Below, one piece after another: positions 7,107-16,057 of a DNA stretch of 34,005 bases; the stretch's first letter is position 1, and each line of letters opens with the position of its first letter. Position numbers and translations under genes: made by a program. The DNA comes from Clostridia bacterium. Its GTDB lineage: Bacteria > Bacillota > Clostridia > Oscillospirales > CAG-272. Below the pieces are notes generated by a model. The model saw nothing but the letters and a program-made list of their open reading frames with translations. It was not told the DNA's origin and ran no database searches. The stretch is from the NCBI GenBank assembly GCA_017481225.1, contig JAFUPM010000068.1, positions 1 to 34,005 on the forward strand. The letters run 5' to 3'.

Positions 7107-8645
7107 ATGAAAATTATTGAAGAATGGGAAAGGCTTGAAAGCGTGGCAGGCAAGGAAACCGCCGACGCCCTGAGAAAGCTCTACTCCTTATATACTGACG
7201 ACATAGTCGATTGGTTTGCAAGTCTATACGACCCGGGCACGGGAGGCTACTACGCCTCGGCGTCGGGCAGAGACGGTGTTTTTTACGGACCCGACGTACA
7301 ATGCACTATGCAGTCCATATATTTCATAATCCGTTCGGGACTTGTCAAGGAGCTTGGCGACGACCCCCGTCACTTCCTGCCCGAGGATATGCAGCATAGG
7401 CTTATCTACTTTTCTAAGAGCATACAGTCACAGGATAACGGACACTTCTATCAGCCCCAATGGGGCAGGGAGGCAACCGACTCCAAGCTCTCCCGCCGCG
7501 GCAGAGACCTCTCCTGGGCAACCACCATACTTTCGGTCCTCGGCTCTGCCCCCACCTACGATACCCCAAGCGGAATAAAGGGCGACGGCATCACAGCCGA
7601 CGAATATTGGGACAGCCTCGGTACAAATCTCCCACGTCCCTACGTTTACAGCAAAGCCCCCTATGAGGTATGCTTTATATCCGAGCCCGACGAAGGTAAG
7701 CTCGGTATAAGCTACAGAAGGTTTATGGATGCCGCAATCAGCACAACCCCCACCGAGGCTAAATCCAAAAGCGGAGACACCACCTCCTATATGCGCTCCC
7801 ATACCGCCTTTATCGCCTATCTTCTGGACCGCGCCGAGCCCGCCTTCCACACCAATCCTTACAGAATGGGCAACGAGCTTGGCTCCACTATGCCCGAGGT
7901 GAGAAGATGCTCCGAGGAGCTGGGCAAATACCGCTATTCCGACTCAGACGGCGAAGAATGCCGCAGATTTGACGGTATGACCCTTGTTGAGATGGTGCTG
8001 AACGTCCTCGACAGCTCTATAAATCCCGAGACGGGAATTTGGGGTGACCCGACGGAGAAAAATCCTCGCGGCTACGAATTCTGCTACATAAACGGACTTT
8101 TCAAGACTATGAGCATTTACACCGCAAGCGGCGTATCCTATCCCGCGAAATATATTCCCAAAGCGGCAGAGGCTATTATGAAGTGCCTTATGAGCGACGA
8201 GCCGTCCGAAACCAACGTTTGCGACCTCTATAACGTATGGGCGTGCGTGGGCTTCCTTCGCGAGAATATGAAGCTTCTCTCCGACACCTCCCTCCGCCTG
8301 AAGGTTGAGCGTGACGTTGCCGATATACTGAAAAAGAACGCCCCTGCCGCTATCCTCAACACCTACGAGAAGCTGAAGGGCTACAAGAAATATGACGGAG
8401 GCTTTGCCCACAATTACCGCAGCGGCAGCCCCGTGCATCAGAGCCTGCCCGTCTCGGAGGGACTTAACCAATCCGACGTTGACGGCACCTGCATTGCCAC
8501 CACGGGCTTGACCCGTGCGCTCTTCGATGCTCTCGGGCTCTCCGAATATAAGCCCTCAATGTTCGATAAATCGGACTTTGACCGCTATCTTGCCTCCATA
8601 GAGGGCTATCACCCTAAGGTTAAGAAGCGTTACTACCTATCCTGA
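7107..8645 (+). CDS. Cytoplasmic core-domain paralog of the toroid lipoprotein family (paralog 1)
   Basis: 512 residues, family not recognised. It has no signal peptide, lipobox or membrane segment, and consists only of the domain found in the centre of the three large lipoproteins at 8769, 12470 and 24268. Signatures conserved in all four: YDPGxGGxYASxSGR (41-55), GPDxQCT (61-67), PQWG (117-120), SRRGRDL (129-135), GDGITADEYW, and near the C-terminus YKKYDGGFAH with SDVDGTC (about 426-465). The repeated helical GGF/SDVD patterns resemble alpha/alpha-toroid enzymes such as the terpene-cyclase/glycosidase folds; this is inference. A strong ribosome binding site (AAAGGAG, 6 bases) and its own promoter argue it is expressed and not a remnant. 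Probable role: intracellular processing of the substrate the lipoproteins handle outside. Confidence 0.75.
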   Translation: MKIIEEWERLESVAGKETADALRKLYSLYTDDIVDWFASLYDPGTGGYYASASGRDGVFYGPDVQCTMQSIYFIIRSGLVKELGDDPRHFLPEDMQHRLIYFSKSIQSQDNGHFYQPQWGREATDSKLSRRGRDLSWATTILSVLGSAPTYDTPSGIKGDGITADEYWDSLGTNLPRPYVYSKAPYEVCFISEPDEGKLGISYRRFMDAAISTTPTEAKSKSGDTTSYMRSHTAFIAYLLDRAEPAFHTNPYRMGNELGSTMPEVRRCSEELGKYRYSDSDGEECRRFDGMTLVEMVLNVLDSSINPETGIWGDPTEKNPRGYEFCYINGLFKTMSIYTASGVSYPAKYIPKAAEAIMKCLMSDEPSETNVCDLYNVWACVGFLRENMKLLSDTSLRLKVERDVADILKKNAPAAILNTYEKLKGYKKYDGGFAHNYRSGSPVHQSLPVSEGLNQSDVDGTCIATTGLTRALFDALGLSEYKPSMFDKSDFDRYLASIEGYHPKVKKRYYLS

Positions 8646-8670
8646 AACGAACTATTTAGCATTAATTTGC

Positions 8671-8712
8671 GTAAAATTTACATTGCGCGTACGCACCGAA
8701 GGACTGTATAAT
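8671..8712 (+). promoter_or_regulatory. Promoter and palindrome upstream of paralog 2
   Basis: TATAAT (8707-8712) with a weak -35 TTGCGC (8683-8688, 18-base spacer). The palindrome GTAAAATTTAC (8671-8681) abuts the -35 region and matches the one upstream of paralog 1 except at the central base. Confidence 0.5.
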
Positions 8713-8768
8713 TATTATAGAATGGAAATACAGTATTCCTTCGCCTGCATACAGATAAGGAAGGAATT

Positions 8769-11700
8769 ATGAAAAGGTATTTTGTACTTTCACTTATACT
8801 TATTGCTACGGTTTTGCTGACCTCCTGCGCTCTTTCGGGTACAGGGTCTGAGCATTCCGTAAATACCCCTGCCGAGGACCCAGCGTCAAGCCTTGAGTCG
8901 GGAGAGGGAGCAAAAGGCGGCTTAGTATCCGCCGACAGCTCGTCCCCTGTCACCCCCGAAAGCACCGACGTATCGGTAGATTACGGCACGGCAACGGTAT
9001 TTACCAAGGGCGATAACGTTCAGATTATATACGCCGATAAGGCAGGCTCTGCCGTCGCAGGGGAGCTTTTGGATGCCGTAAGCGCGGTTGTCGGCGAGAG
9101 CGGCTCCGCATATCTTGGCTCTATTTATTCACAAAATCAGAAAAACGAGATTATCATAGGCCATCTTGACGAAGAACGCCCCGCTACCGTAAAGGCGAGG
9201 AAGCTTCTTGACAGAATGGAAAGGAGCGCGTATTTTGATGCCCGTGTGGCTGTATACGCCGAGTCGGGCTGTATCGCCTTTGCCTATGACTTAAACGAAT
9301 ACACGAATATACAGGCAGTAACCTATGCCGTAGAGAGCTTTATAGAAAAGCATCTTTCGGGCAGGGAATACCTCGCTTTAGGCGAGGGCACAGTCTTTAC
9401 CGAGACCTACGACCTTATAGAGCTGCAAGCCGATCTTGACCTTGTCACCTCTGTCCGTGAGTGGGCAGCCCTTGAGGAGGCGGCAGGAAAGGACGTAGCC
9501 GAGGCTGCGCGCACCCTTTACACCCTTTACACCGAGGATATCGTTCTGTGGCTTGCCAATCTTTACGACCCGGGTGTGGGCGGCTTCTACGCCTCCTCAT
9601 CGGGCAGAGACGGTGACGCCTTCGGTCCCGACCTCCAGTGTACCGTCCAGCTTATGAGATTTATTACCCAAAGCGGACTTGTCAAGGGCATCAGTAATGA
9701 CCCGACTGTATTTCTTCCCACGGAAATGCAGAGACAGATGATTTATTTCGGCAAGAGCCTACAGGATAAAAACGGCTTTTTCTATCACCCTCAATGGGGT
9801 AAGGAGCTTACCGACACCAAGCTTTCTCGCCGTGGCCGCGACCTGAACTGGGGTACGTCTCTTCTTGACTCCCTTGACTCCGCCCCCACCTACACGGCTG
9901 CGGACGGAACCGCAGGTGACGGTATAACCGCAGACGAATATTGGGCATCTCTCGGCACCGACGCCCCGAAGCCCTATACCTACGATAAAAGCCCCGTATA
10001 TCAGAACGGAAGCATCGTCTATCCCACGGTTACCGCAAGCTTAAGCTCCTCTTTGGCGTCTGCCGTATCCAAGGTTGTCACCGCGGCAAGCAGCGACTAC
10101 CTTTCCGACCACGTAAGCTTTATGAACTACCTTCTTGATACGGTAGAGCCCGGACTTCATAGTAACCCCTACGCAACGGGCAACGAGGTTGGCTCCAATA
10201 CGGGACATATAGCGGTAGTCTCGGATAAGCTCGGCGCATACGAGTATTCCAAGTCCGACGACCCGAAATACGCCCGCTTCGACGGTATGACTTTAAAGGA
10301 AATGCTCGTCAGTGTCCTTTATGAAAATATCAATCCCCAAACGGGACTTTGGGGTGACCTTACTGCGGAAAAGCCTAACGGCACAGAGTTCCGCTACACC
10401 AACGGATTTATGAAAACAGTCGGCATTTTCACCGGCTGGGGCTACGCATACCCTGCGGAATATATCCCCAAGGTAGCAAGCGCTCTTATGGCGGGAATTA
10501 TGGGTGACGAGCCCTCCACCACCAACATCTGCGATATTTACAACGTGTGGACCTGCGTCGGACTTCTCAGGTCGAATATGAAAAATCTTGACGACCCACA
10601 GCTTCGTGAGAGCATTGAAGCCGAGGTTGCGGCAATACTTAAGGAGCACGCCCCTGCCGCTATCCTCAACACCTACGAGAAGCTGAAGGGCTACAAGAAA
10701 TACGACGGCGGCTTTGCCCACAATTACCTTAAGGGAACCACCCACCACCAGAACCTTCCCGTCTCCTTAGGACTTAACCAATCCGACGTTGACGGCACCT
10801 GCATCGGCACAACGGGCTTGACGAGAGCTATGTTCGAGGCGCTTGGACTTATTGAATATAAGCCCTCAATGTACCACGAGGCGACCTGGATGCAAGCCCT
10901 TGAAATCTTCCTTTCCCAGGGTGCCGTAATAAAGTATTCCTACGACGGCGGCTCAAACACCCTTGAGCTTCACGACTACGAGGAATATATGCCCGATGCG
11001 AAGTATCTCTCCGTCACCAACAACGGACTTACCGAGAACGTTTTCGAAAGGCAGACCCTCGACGGTAAGGGCGGGGTAGGACTCTACAATAAAGTCACCC
11101 CGGGCAAGCAGCTTTACCTCGATTGGCGTATAAATTCAAGCGAAACCGTAGCTAACGCCGCAATCTTTGAAACCGAAATTATGGTTTGCGACCTCGTTGA
11201 GTCGGGTCAGCCTATAGAGCTGCGCCTTTACGACGGAGCCTCGGCATCAACAAGGCTTTACACCCTTTACATAAACGCCAAGGGCAAGACGGCAGGTACC
11301 GACGTAACCATAGCCCCCAAGAGCCAATCCTCAAAGACCGTGGTAGTATCCAAGGTCGGCGAGTGGTTTAAGCTCTCCCTCGTTTACTTCGAGGCAACAG
11401 AGACCTCAGCTGCCACCGTTAAGGTATACGTCAACGGACAAGAGGCTCCCGTTATCGTGGACGAAAAGCTTGAAGCCACAGCTACGTCGGCAAAGAACGT
11501 AGGCTTCTCCCGCTTTATCACAATGGGTAACTTTGTTGGCAAAATTTACCTTGACAACACTCGCTTCGTACACGAAAAGCTGGGCTTGACAGATGATAAG
11601 CCCACTCATAACGAAACCGAGGAGACGCTGCCCTCAACCCCCTCTACCCCATCAACTCCCTCAAACCCCTCGGCACCGACAACACCCGAGGGAAGCACGT

Positions 11701-12347
11701 CGGCAACGCTTGACGGAGCGCTCACCTTCGACGGAGCAACCGCCTTTCCCGTAACGGGCGAGGACGGCTTGAAGATAATCGACAATAAGAGTAATAAATG
11801 GCTCGGCAGCCTATCCTTCGAGACGGAGGAGGGTAATACCTTCCTTCGCATCACCGACCCCTATCGCCGTGACGAGGACTTGGGACAGCTGGTGCTGCTC
11901 TTTGACCGCCCCGACTACTCGGGAAGCGATAACACCTTCGTCTTTGAGTGTAAGCTTCGCATCTCAGCCTGCAACGGCACCTTGAATAATCTTATGTCCC
12001 TTATAGATATTACCTTCCGCGGCAGCTCGGGCAGCCGAGCATACCGCACCTATCTCGGCGCAGGCAAGCTTGGACTCAACAGCGGTAAGGGAGTCAGCGC
12101 AGGCTACGGCACCGACGAGTGGTTCACCGTACGCATTGAATATACGGTTATTGGCAACAGCGCCGACAGCGCAACCTTTGACGTCAAGGCTTACGTAAAT
12201 AACACTCTCGTCTCCGAGAGCAGCGAGGTAACAATCCACGAATTCTGCAACTCACAGAGCATAGACAAGGTAGGACTTATTCTTTCCGTTGACTACGCAG
12301 GCTACCTTGACGTAGACGATATTAAGTTATATCAGAAATCAGCGTAA
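8769..12347 (+). CDS. Large multidomain lipoprotein, toroid family (paralog 2)
   Basis: 1192 residues, family not recognised. The lipoprotein signal peptide has lipobox LTSC, with lipidated Cys20, so the protein is exported and tethered to the outer face of the membrane. Order: Ser/Pro-rich stalk (25-70); an alpha/beta domain (about 70-225) with EIIIGHLDEERPATVKAR, resembling the N-terminal domain preceding catalytic modules of glycosidases such as GH20/GH67; the conserved central domain (about 226-700) shared with paralog 1, including SRRGRDLNW, PQWG and LNQSDVDGTC; a beta-rich domain (720-950) with VKVYVNGQEAPV and KIYLDNTRF; a Pro/Ser/Thr linker (PSTPSTPSTP, about 953-975); and a second beta-rich domain (to 1192) ending LDVDDIKLYQK. 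The two C-terminal domains resemble LamG/concanavalin-like or carbohydrate-binding sandwiches. Likely a surface polysaccharide-active protein; catalysis is unproven. Confidence 0.75.
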   Translation: MKRYFVLSLILIATVLLTSCALSGTGSEHSVNTPAEDPASSLESGEGAKGGLVSADSSSPVTPESTDVSVDYGTATVFTKGDNVQIIYADKAGSAVAGELLDAVSAVVGESGSAYLGSIYSQNQKNEIIIGHLDEERPATVKARKLLDRMERSAYFDARVAVYAESGCIAFAYDLNEYTNIQAVTYAVESFIEKHLSGREYLALGEGTVFTETYDLIELQADLDLVTSVREWAALEEAAGKDVAEAARTLYTLYTEDIVLWLANLYDPGVGGFYASSSGRDGDAFGPDLQCTVQLMRFITQSGLVKGISNDPTVFLPTEMQRQMIYFGKSLQDKNGFFYHPQWGKELTDTKLSRRGRDLNWGTSLLDSLDSAPTYTAADGTAGDGITADEYWASLGTDAPKPYTYDKSPVYQNGSIVYPTVTASLSSSLASAVSKVVTAASSDYLSDHVSFMNYLLDTVEPGLHSNPYATGNEVGSNTGHIAVVSDKLGAYEYSKSDDPKYARFDGMTLKEMLVSVLYENINPQTGLWGDLTAEKPNGTEFRYTNGFMKTVGIFTGWGYAYPAEYIPKVASALMAGIMGDEPSTTNICDIYNVWTCVGLLRSNMKNLDDPQLRESIEAEVAAILKEHAPAAILNTYEKLKGYKKYDGGFAHNYLKGTTHHQNLPVSLGLNQSDVDGTCIGTTGLTRAMFEALGLIEYKPSMYHEATWMQALEIFLSQGAVIKYSYDGGSNTLELHDYEEYMPDAKYLSVTNNGLTENVFERQTLDGKGGVGLYNKVTPGKQLYLDWRINSSETVANAAIFETEIMVCDLVESGQPIELRLYDGASASTRLYTLYINAKGKTAGTDVTIAPKSQSSKTVVVSKVGEWFKLSLVYFEATETSAATVKVYVNGQEAPVIVDEKLEATATSAKNVGFSRFITMGNFVGKIYLDNTRFVHEKLGLTDDKPTHNETEETLPSTPSTPSTPSNPSAPTTPEGSTSATLDGALTFDGATAFPVTGEDGLKIIDNKSNKWLGSLSFETEEGNTFLRITDPYRRDEDLGQLVLLFDRPDYSGSDNTFVFECKLRISACNGTLNNLMSLIDITFRGSSGSRAYRTYLGAGKLGLNSGKGVSAGYGTDEWFTVRIEYTVIGNSADSATFDVKAYVNNTLVSESSEVTIHEFCNSQSIDKVGLILSVDYAGYLDVDDIKLYQKSA

Positions 12348-12409
12348 TTTTTCATTCATAAGTTGTTCTTTTTGCTGTTTTTTGGTCTTAATATTTGGCA
12401 GATTAGCTG

Positions 12410-12439
12410 TTGTGAATTGATTTTAATTGAAAATAAAAT
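12410..12439 (+). promoter_or_regulatory. Possible promoter of paralog 3
   Basis: TTGTGA (12410-12415) and TAAAAT (12434-12439) with an 18-base spacer, in a 122-base AT-rich gap without a terminator. An alternative -10 is TATATT (12439-12444). The palindrome seen before paralogs 1 and 2 is absent. Read-through from paralog 2 is also possible. Confidence 0.4.
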
Positions 12440-12469
12440 ATATTCATCAAACCAAAAAAGGAGCAACTT

Positions 12470-15400
12470 ATGAAAAAACTGTTTGTTCTTCTTCTCTCCG
12501 TGACTCTGCTTTTCTTATGGTCCTGCGGCAAGGACGGAGATAATAACGGTGACGGCGGCTCGGGCGGAACCGATACCTCGGGTACGGGTAGCTCGAACAC
12601 CAACCCCGACAGCGGAGACACCAACCCCGACGGAGGCGACACCAACCCCGACAGCGGAGACACCAACCCCGACGAAGATACCAAAGAGCCCGTAGATTAC
12701 GGAGATGCAACCGTCTACCTGCCGGGTGACACCGTGCAGATAATAACCCACGACTCCTATTGCGCCGCCGCGGCGGAAAGGCTTTGCGAGGAGCTTGGGA
12801 AGGTTGTCACAGACGGCAACGGGAAGGGAGAGGTCTCCATTACCTCCATTTACGCTATGGAGAAGGAGTATGAGATAATCTTCAACTACGTTGACGAGGC
12901 ACGCCCCGCAACCGTGAAGGCTCGTAAGCTCTTCGAGCGTATGGAGAAGGACTCTTACTTTATGGGCAGAGCCCTGATTTACGCTGAGGACGGCTGTATT
13001 GCCGTCGTCTACGACGAGAATATCTATTCGAGCCTTCAGTCCGTGGAGCTTCTCATTGATACCTTTATTTCCGAGTACGTCTCGGGCAAGCAGTATCTCG
13101 CCCTCGGCAAGGGAATAATCTTAAGAGAAACCTACGACCTTATAGAGCTTCAAAAGGATATAGACGACCTTCGCGAGGCGCAGGAGTGGCTCGCCTTAGA
13201 GGAGGCGGTAGGTAGCGAAATCACCTCTGCATTCCGTCAGCTCTACGAGCTTTATACCGACGATATAGTGGAGTGGTCGGCTAATCTTTACGACCCCGGC
13301 ATCGGCGGATATTACGCATCAAGCTCGGGCAGAAACAGCGACGCTTTCGGCCCCGACGTTCAATGTACCCGTCAGACGATGAACTTTATCTCCCAATCGG
13401 GTATGATAAAATATACGGGAAAAACTCTTCCGAACCTGCTTCCCGAGCAAATGAAGCAGCAGATGATATACTTCGCCAAGAGCCTGCAGGATACTAACGG
13501 CTACTTCTATCACCCCCAATGGGGCAAGGATGCAACTGACCGTCAGATTTCCCGCCGAGGCCGCGACCTTGGCTGGGCGAGAGATATACTTATTGACCTT
13601 GGCTCAAGACCCACCTACAACACCCCCAACGGCTACAAGGGAGACGGCATTACCGCCGACGAGTATTGGGAGTCTCTCGGCACCGATGCGCCGAAGCCCT
13701 ATACCTACGATAAGAGCCCTTATAACAGCCGCGGCGAGATAATTTATCCCGACGCCGTTACCCCCAGCGTAACGCAGTCCGTGGCGTCTGCGGTATCCCT
13801 CGTTATCGCCACCGACTCCTCCACCTCATACCTTGAGTCCCACAAGGGCTTTATGGATTATCTTTTAAATTCTATTGAGCCGGGTATGAAGTCAAATCCC
13901 TACAACACGGGCAACAACCTTAACGCCACAAGCGGTCAGATAGGCACGGCATCAAAGAATCTCGGCGTATACACCTACACCGACTCCGACGATTCGAAGT
14001 ATCAGCGCTTCGACGGTATGACCCTCAAGGAAATGCTCATATCCGTCCTTAACGGCTGTATCAACCCGAAAACGGGTCTTTGGGGCGACCTTACCGAGGA
14101 TGCGCCTCTCGGCACCGAGTTCCGCTACACCAACGGATATTTCAAGGTTCTGCCGATTTATAACGGCTGGAATATTCCTTATCCCAAGGAGTACGTCGCT
14201 ATGGCGGCAGATGCCCTTATGGACGGACTTCTCGGCGACGAGCCCTCCAAGGGCAATATCTGCGACGTATTCAACGTCTGGTCGGCAATAGACGCCCTGC
14301 AGAGCAACCTTAAGTACCTTGGCGACAGCGAGCTTGAAGCCTCCGTTGCCGCGACCATTGACGGTATCTTGAAAACCAAGGCGGCAGACGCTATTACTAA
14401 CTCCTACAACAAAATCTTAGGCTACAAGAAGTACGACGGCGGCTTTGCTCACGCCTATGCTAAGGGCACGGTCAACCACCAGGGACTTCCGGTTTCCACA
14501 GGTCTTAACGAGTCCGACGTGGATGCGACCTGCATCGGCACAACAGGCCTCACCCGTGAAATGTTCGCAGCCCTCGAGCTCTCCGAGCTTAAGCCCTCCC
14601 TCTATTACGAGGCGGATTGGATGCGCTACGTGGAAATACTCCTTTCCCAGCAGCCCGTAATCAAGTACGCGCCCGATTACGACTCCGAGCAAATAGAGAT
14701 GCATACCTACGAGGAAGATATCCCCGGCCCCGGTTATATGAAGTTTACCAGCACCCTCGCTGCCAACACCTTTACCCAGACTACTCTCACCGATAAGGGC
14801 GGTGTCGGCTACCTCACAAAGCAGGAGGCAGGCAAGCAGGCGTACTTCGATTGGTACGTTAACTCCTCGGACAGTATAGCGAACACGGCATCCTTCAGCA
14901 CCGATATTATGTTCAGCAACATAAATAAAGCGGCAGAGCCCATTGAATTCCGCTTCTATGACGGCAGCGACTCGACGAAAAAGATATATACCCTTTACAT
15001 CTACCTGAGCGAGGGCAGCGTTTTGCTGGCGCCCAAGACCGCAGCCGCAAGCAAAAATCGCGTTGAGGTTGCAAAGATAGGTGAATGGTTCACCCTGGAC
15101 GTAGTATACTTCGAGGCAACCGAAAATACTCCTATGCGCGTGAAGGTATACGTTAACGGAGCCGAAACACCCGTTATAGTTGACGAGATGCTCGAGGCGG
15201 GCGAGGACGTTATAGCAAAGAACGTTCGATTCTCAAGGCTTCTCACTATGGCAAACTTCAAGGGTGACTTCTATCTTGATAACACGAAGTTTACCCACAC
15301 CACAAGAACCTACGTTCCCGATAAATCCACCCATAACGTCGGTATGTCCGAGATTACGCCCGAGCCCTCATTGCCCACAACGTCAGACGGAAGCATTACG

Positions 15401-16057
15401 ACCAGAGGCGAAGGAGGAGGCATTACCTTCGACGGCGTCACAAGCTTCCCCATAAAGGATACCGAGGGTATAGAAATCATTGACAAAAAGGGCGATAAAT
15501 GGCTCGGCGGTATGTCCATAGCGACAGAGGGAGATAACAGCTTCTTACGTATAACCGACCCCTACGTTAAGGGTATGGATAACGGTCAGTGTATACTTCT
15601 TATAGACAGACCCGATTATACGGGCAGCTCCGATACCTTTGTTTTCGAGGCTAAATTCCGAATCAGTCCTCTTGACGACGGCAGCCTCAGCGCAAGCTAC
15701 GCGCACCTGGACGTCACCTTCAGAAACGACAAGGGTGACAGAGTGTACCGCACCTATTTTGGCGGCGGTAAGGTTGGACTTAACAATATAAATATGAACA
15801 AGGAGGCTACCGAGGGCGGTTATAAAAACGGAGAGTGGTTCACTCTGCGCATCGAATATACCGTCGTAGGAGACAGCCTTGAGAACTCAACCTACTACGT
15901 AGAAGCATATATTAACGACAATCTCGTAACCACCTCAACCGAGGCGTCGAAGCATATCTTCTGTAGCTCGAAGGACATTGATAAGGTCGGTATCCTTCTG
16001 TCAATGGACTACGTCGGCTACCTTGATATTGACGACGTCAAGCTCTACCAGAAATAA
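12470..16057 (+). CDS. Large multidomain lipoprotein, toroid family (paralog 3)
   Basis: 1195 residues with the same architecture as its upstream neighbour: lipobox LWSC (Cys19), a long acidic Gly/Thr/Asn/Pro stalk encoded by 21-base repeats, an N-terminal alpha/beta domain (about 70-235, EIIFNYVDEARPATVKAR), the central domain (about 237-707) and two C-terminal beta-rich domains joined by a linker. In the central domain YDPGIGGYYASSSGR, GPDVQCT, FYHPQWG, SRRGRDLGW, RFDGMTLKEM and LNESDVDATC are kept; one Gln of the LNQSDVD motif is replaced by Glu. The linker between the last two domains (ITPEPSLPTTSDGS) is shorter than in paralog 2. Ribosome binding site AAGGAG, 6 bases before ATG. Followed by a palindromic repeat block, with no classical terminator. 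Function as for paralog 2, inferred only. Confidence 0.75.
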   Translation: MKKLFVLLLSVTLLFLWSCGKDGDNNGDGGSGGTDTSGTGSSNTNPDSGDTNPDGGDTNPDSGDTNPDEDTKEPVDYGDATVYLPGDTVQIITHDSYCAAAAERLCEELGKVVTDGNGKGEVSITSIYAMEKEYEIIFNYVDEARPATVKARKLFERMEKDSYFMGRALIYAEDGCIAVVYDENIYSSLQSVELLIDTFISEYVSGKQYLALGKGIILRETYDLIELQKDIDDLREAQEWLALEEAVGSEITSAFRQLYELYTDDIVEWSANLYDPGIGGYYASSSGRNSDAFGPDVQCTRQTMNFISQSGMIKYTGKTLPNLLPEQMKQQMIYFAKSLQDTNGYFYHPQWGKDATDRQISRRGRDLGWARDILIDLGSRPTYNTPNGYKGDGITADEYWESLGTDAPKPYTYDKSPYNSRGEIIYPDAVTPSVTQSVASAVSLVIATDSSTSYLESHKGFMDYLLNSIEPGMKSNPYNTGNNLNATSGQIGTASKNLGVYTYTDSDDSKYQRFDGMTLKEMLISVLNGCINPKTGLWGDLTEDAPLGTEFRYTNGYFKVLPIYNGWNIPYPKEYVAMAADALMDGLLGDEPSKGNICDVFNVWSAIDALQSNLKYLGDSELEASVAATIDGILKTKAADAITNSYNKILGYKKYDGGFAHAYAKGTVNHQGLPVSTGLNESDVDATCIGTTGLTREMFAALELSELKPSLYYEADWMRYVEILLSQQPVIKYAPDYDSEQIEMHTYEEDIPGPGYMKFTSTLAANTFTQTTLTDKGGVGYLTKQEAGKQAYFDWYVNSSDSIANTASFSTDIMFSNINKAAEPIEFRFYDGSDSTKKIYTLYIYLSEGSVLLAPKTAAASKNRVEVAKIGEWFTLDVVYFEATENTPMRVKVYVNGAETPVIVDEMLEAGEDVIAKNVRFSRLLTMANFKGDFYLDNTKFTHTTRTYVPDKSTHNVGMSEITPEPSLPTTSDGSITTRGEGGGITFDGVTSFPIKDTEGIEIIDKKGDKWLGGMSIATEGDNSFLRITDPYVKGMDNGQCILLIDRPDYTGSSDTFVFEAKFRISPLDDGSLSASYAHLDVTFRNDKGDRVYRTYFGGGKVGLNNINMNKEATEGGYKNGEWFTLRIEYTVVGDSLENSTYYVEAYINDNLVTTSTEASKHIFCSSKDIDKVGILLSMDYVGYLDIDDVKLYQK
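12599..12679 (+). repeat. 21-base in-frame tandem repeat (stalk of paralog 3)
   Basis: Three full 21-base units and a partial fourth encode TNPDSGD, TNPDGGD, TNPDSGD and TNPDED, directly after the lipobox. Units 1 and 3 are identical in nucleotide sequence. They form a flexible acidic stalk whose length could vary between strains by slippage. Confidence 0.85.

Noticed and set aside
7107..8645. Paralog 1 as a truncated pseudogene of the lipoprotein family
   Set aside because: It has an intact frame, its own promoter, a strong ribosome binding site and exact domain boundaries, so a functional stand-alone domain is more likely.
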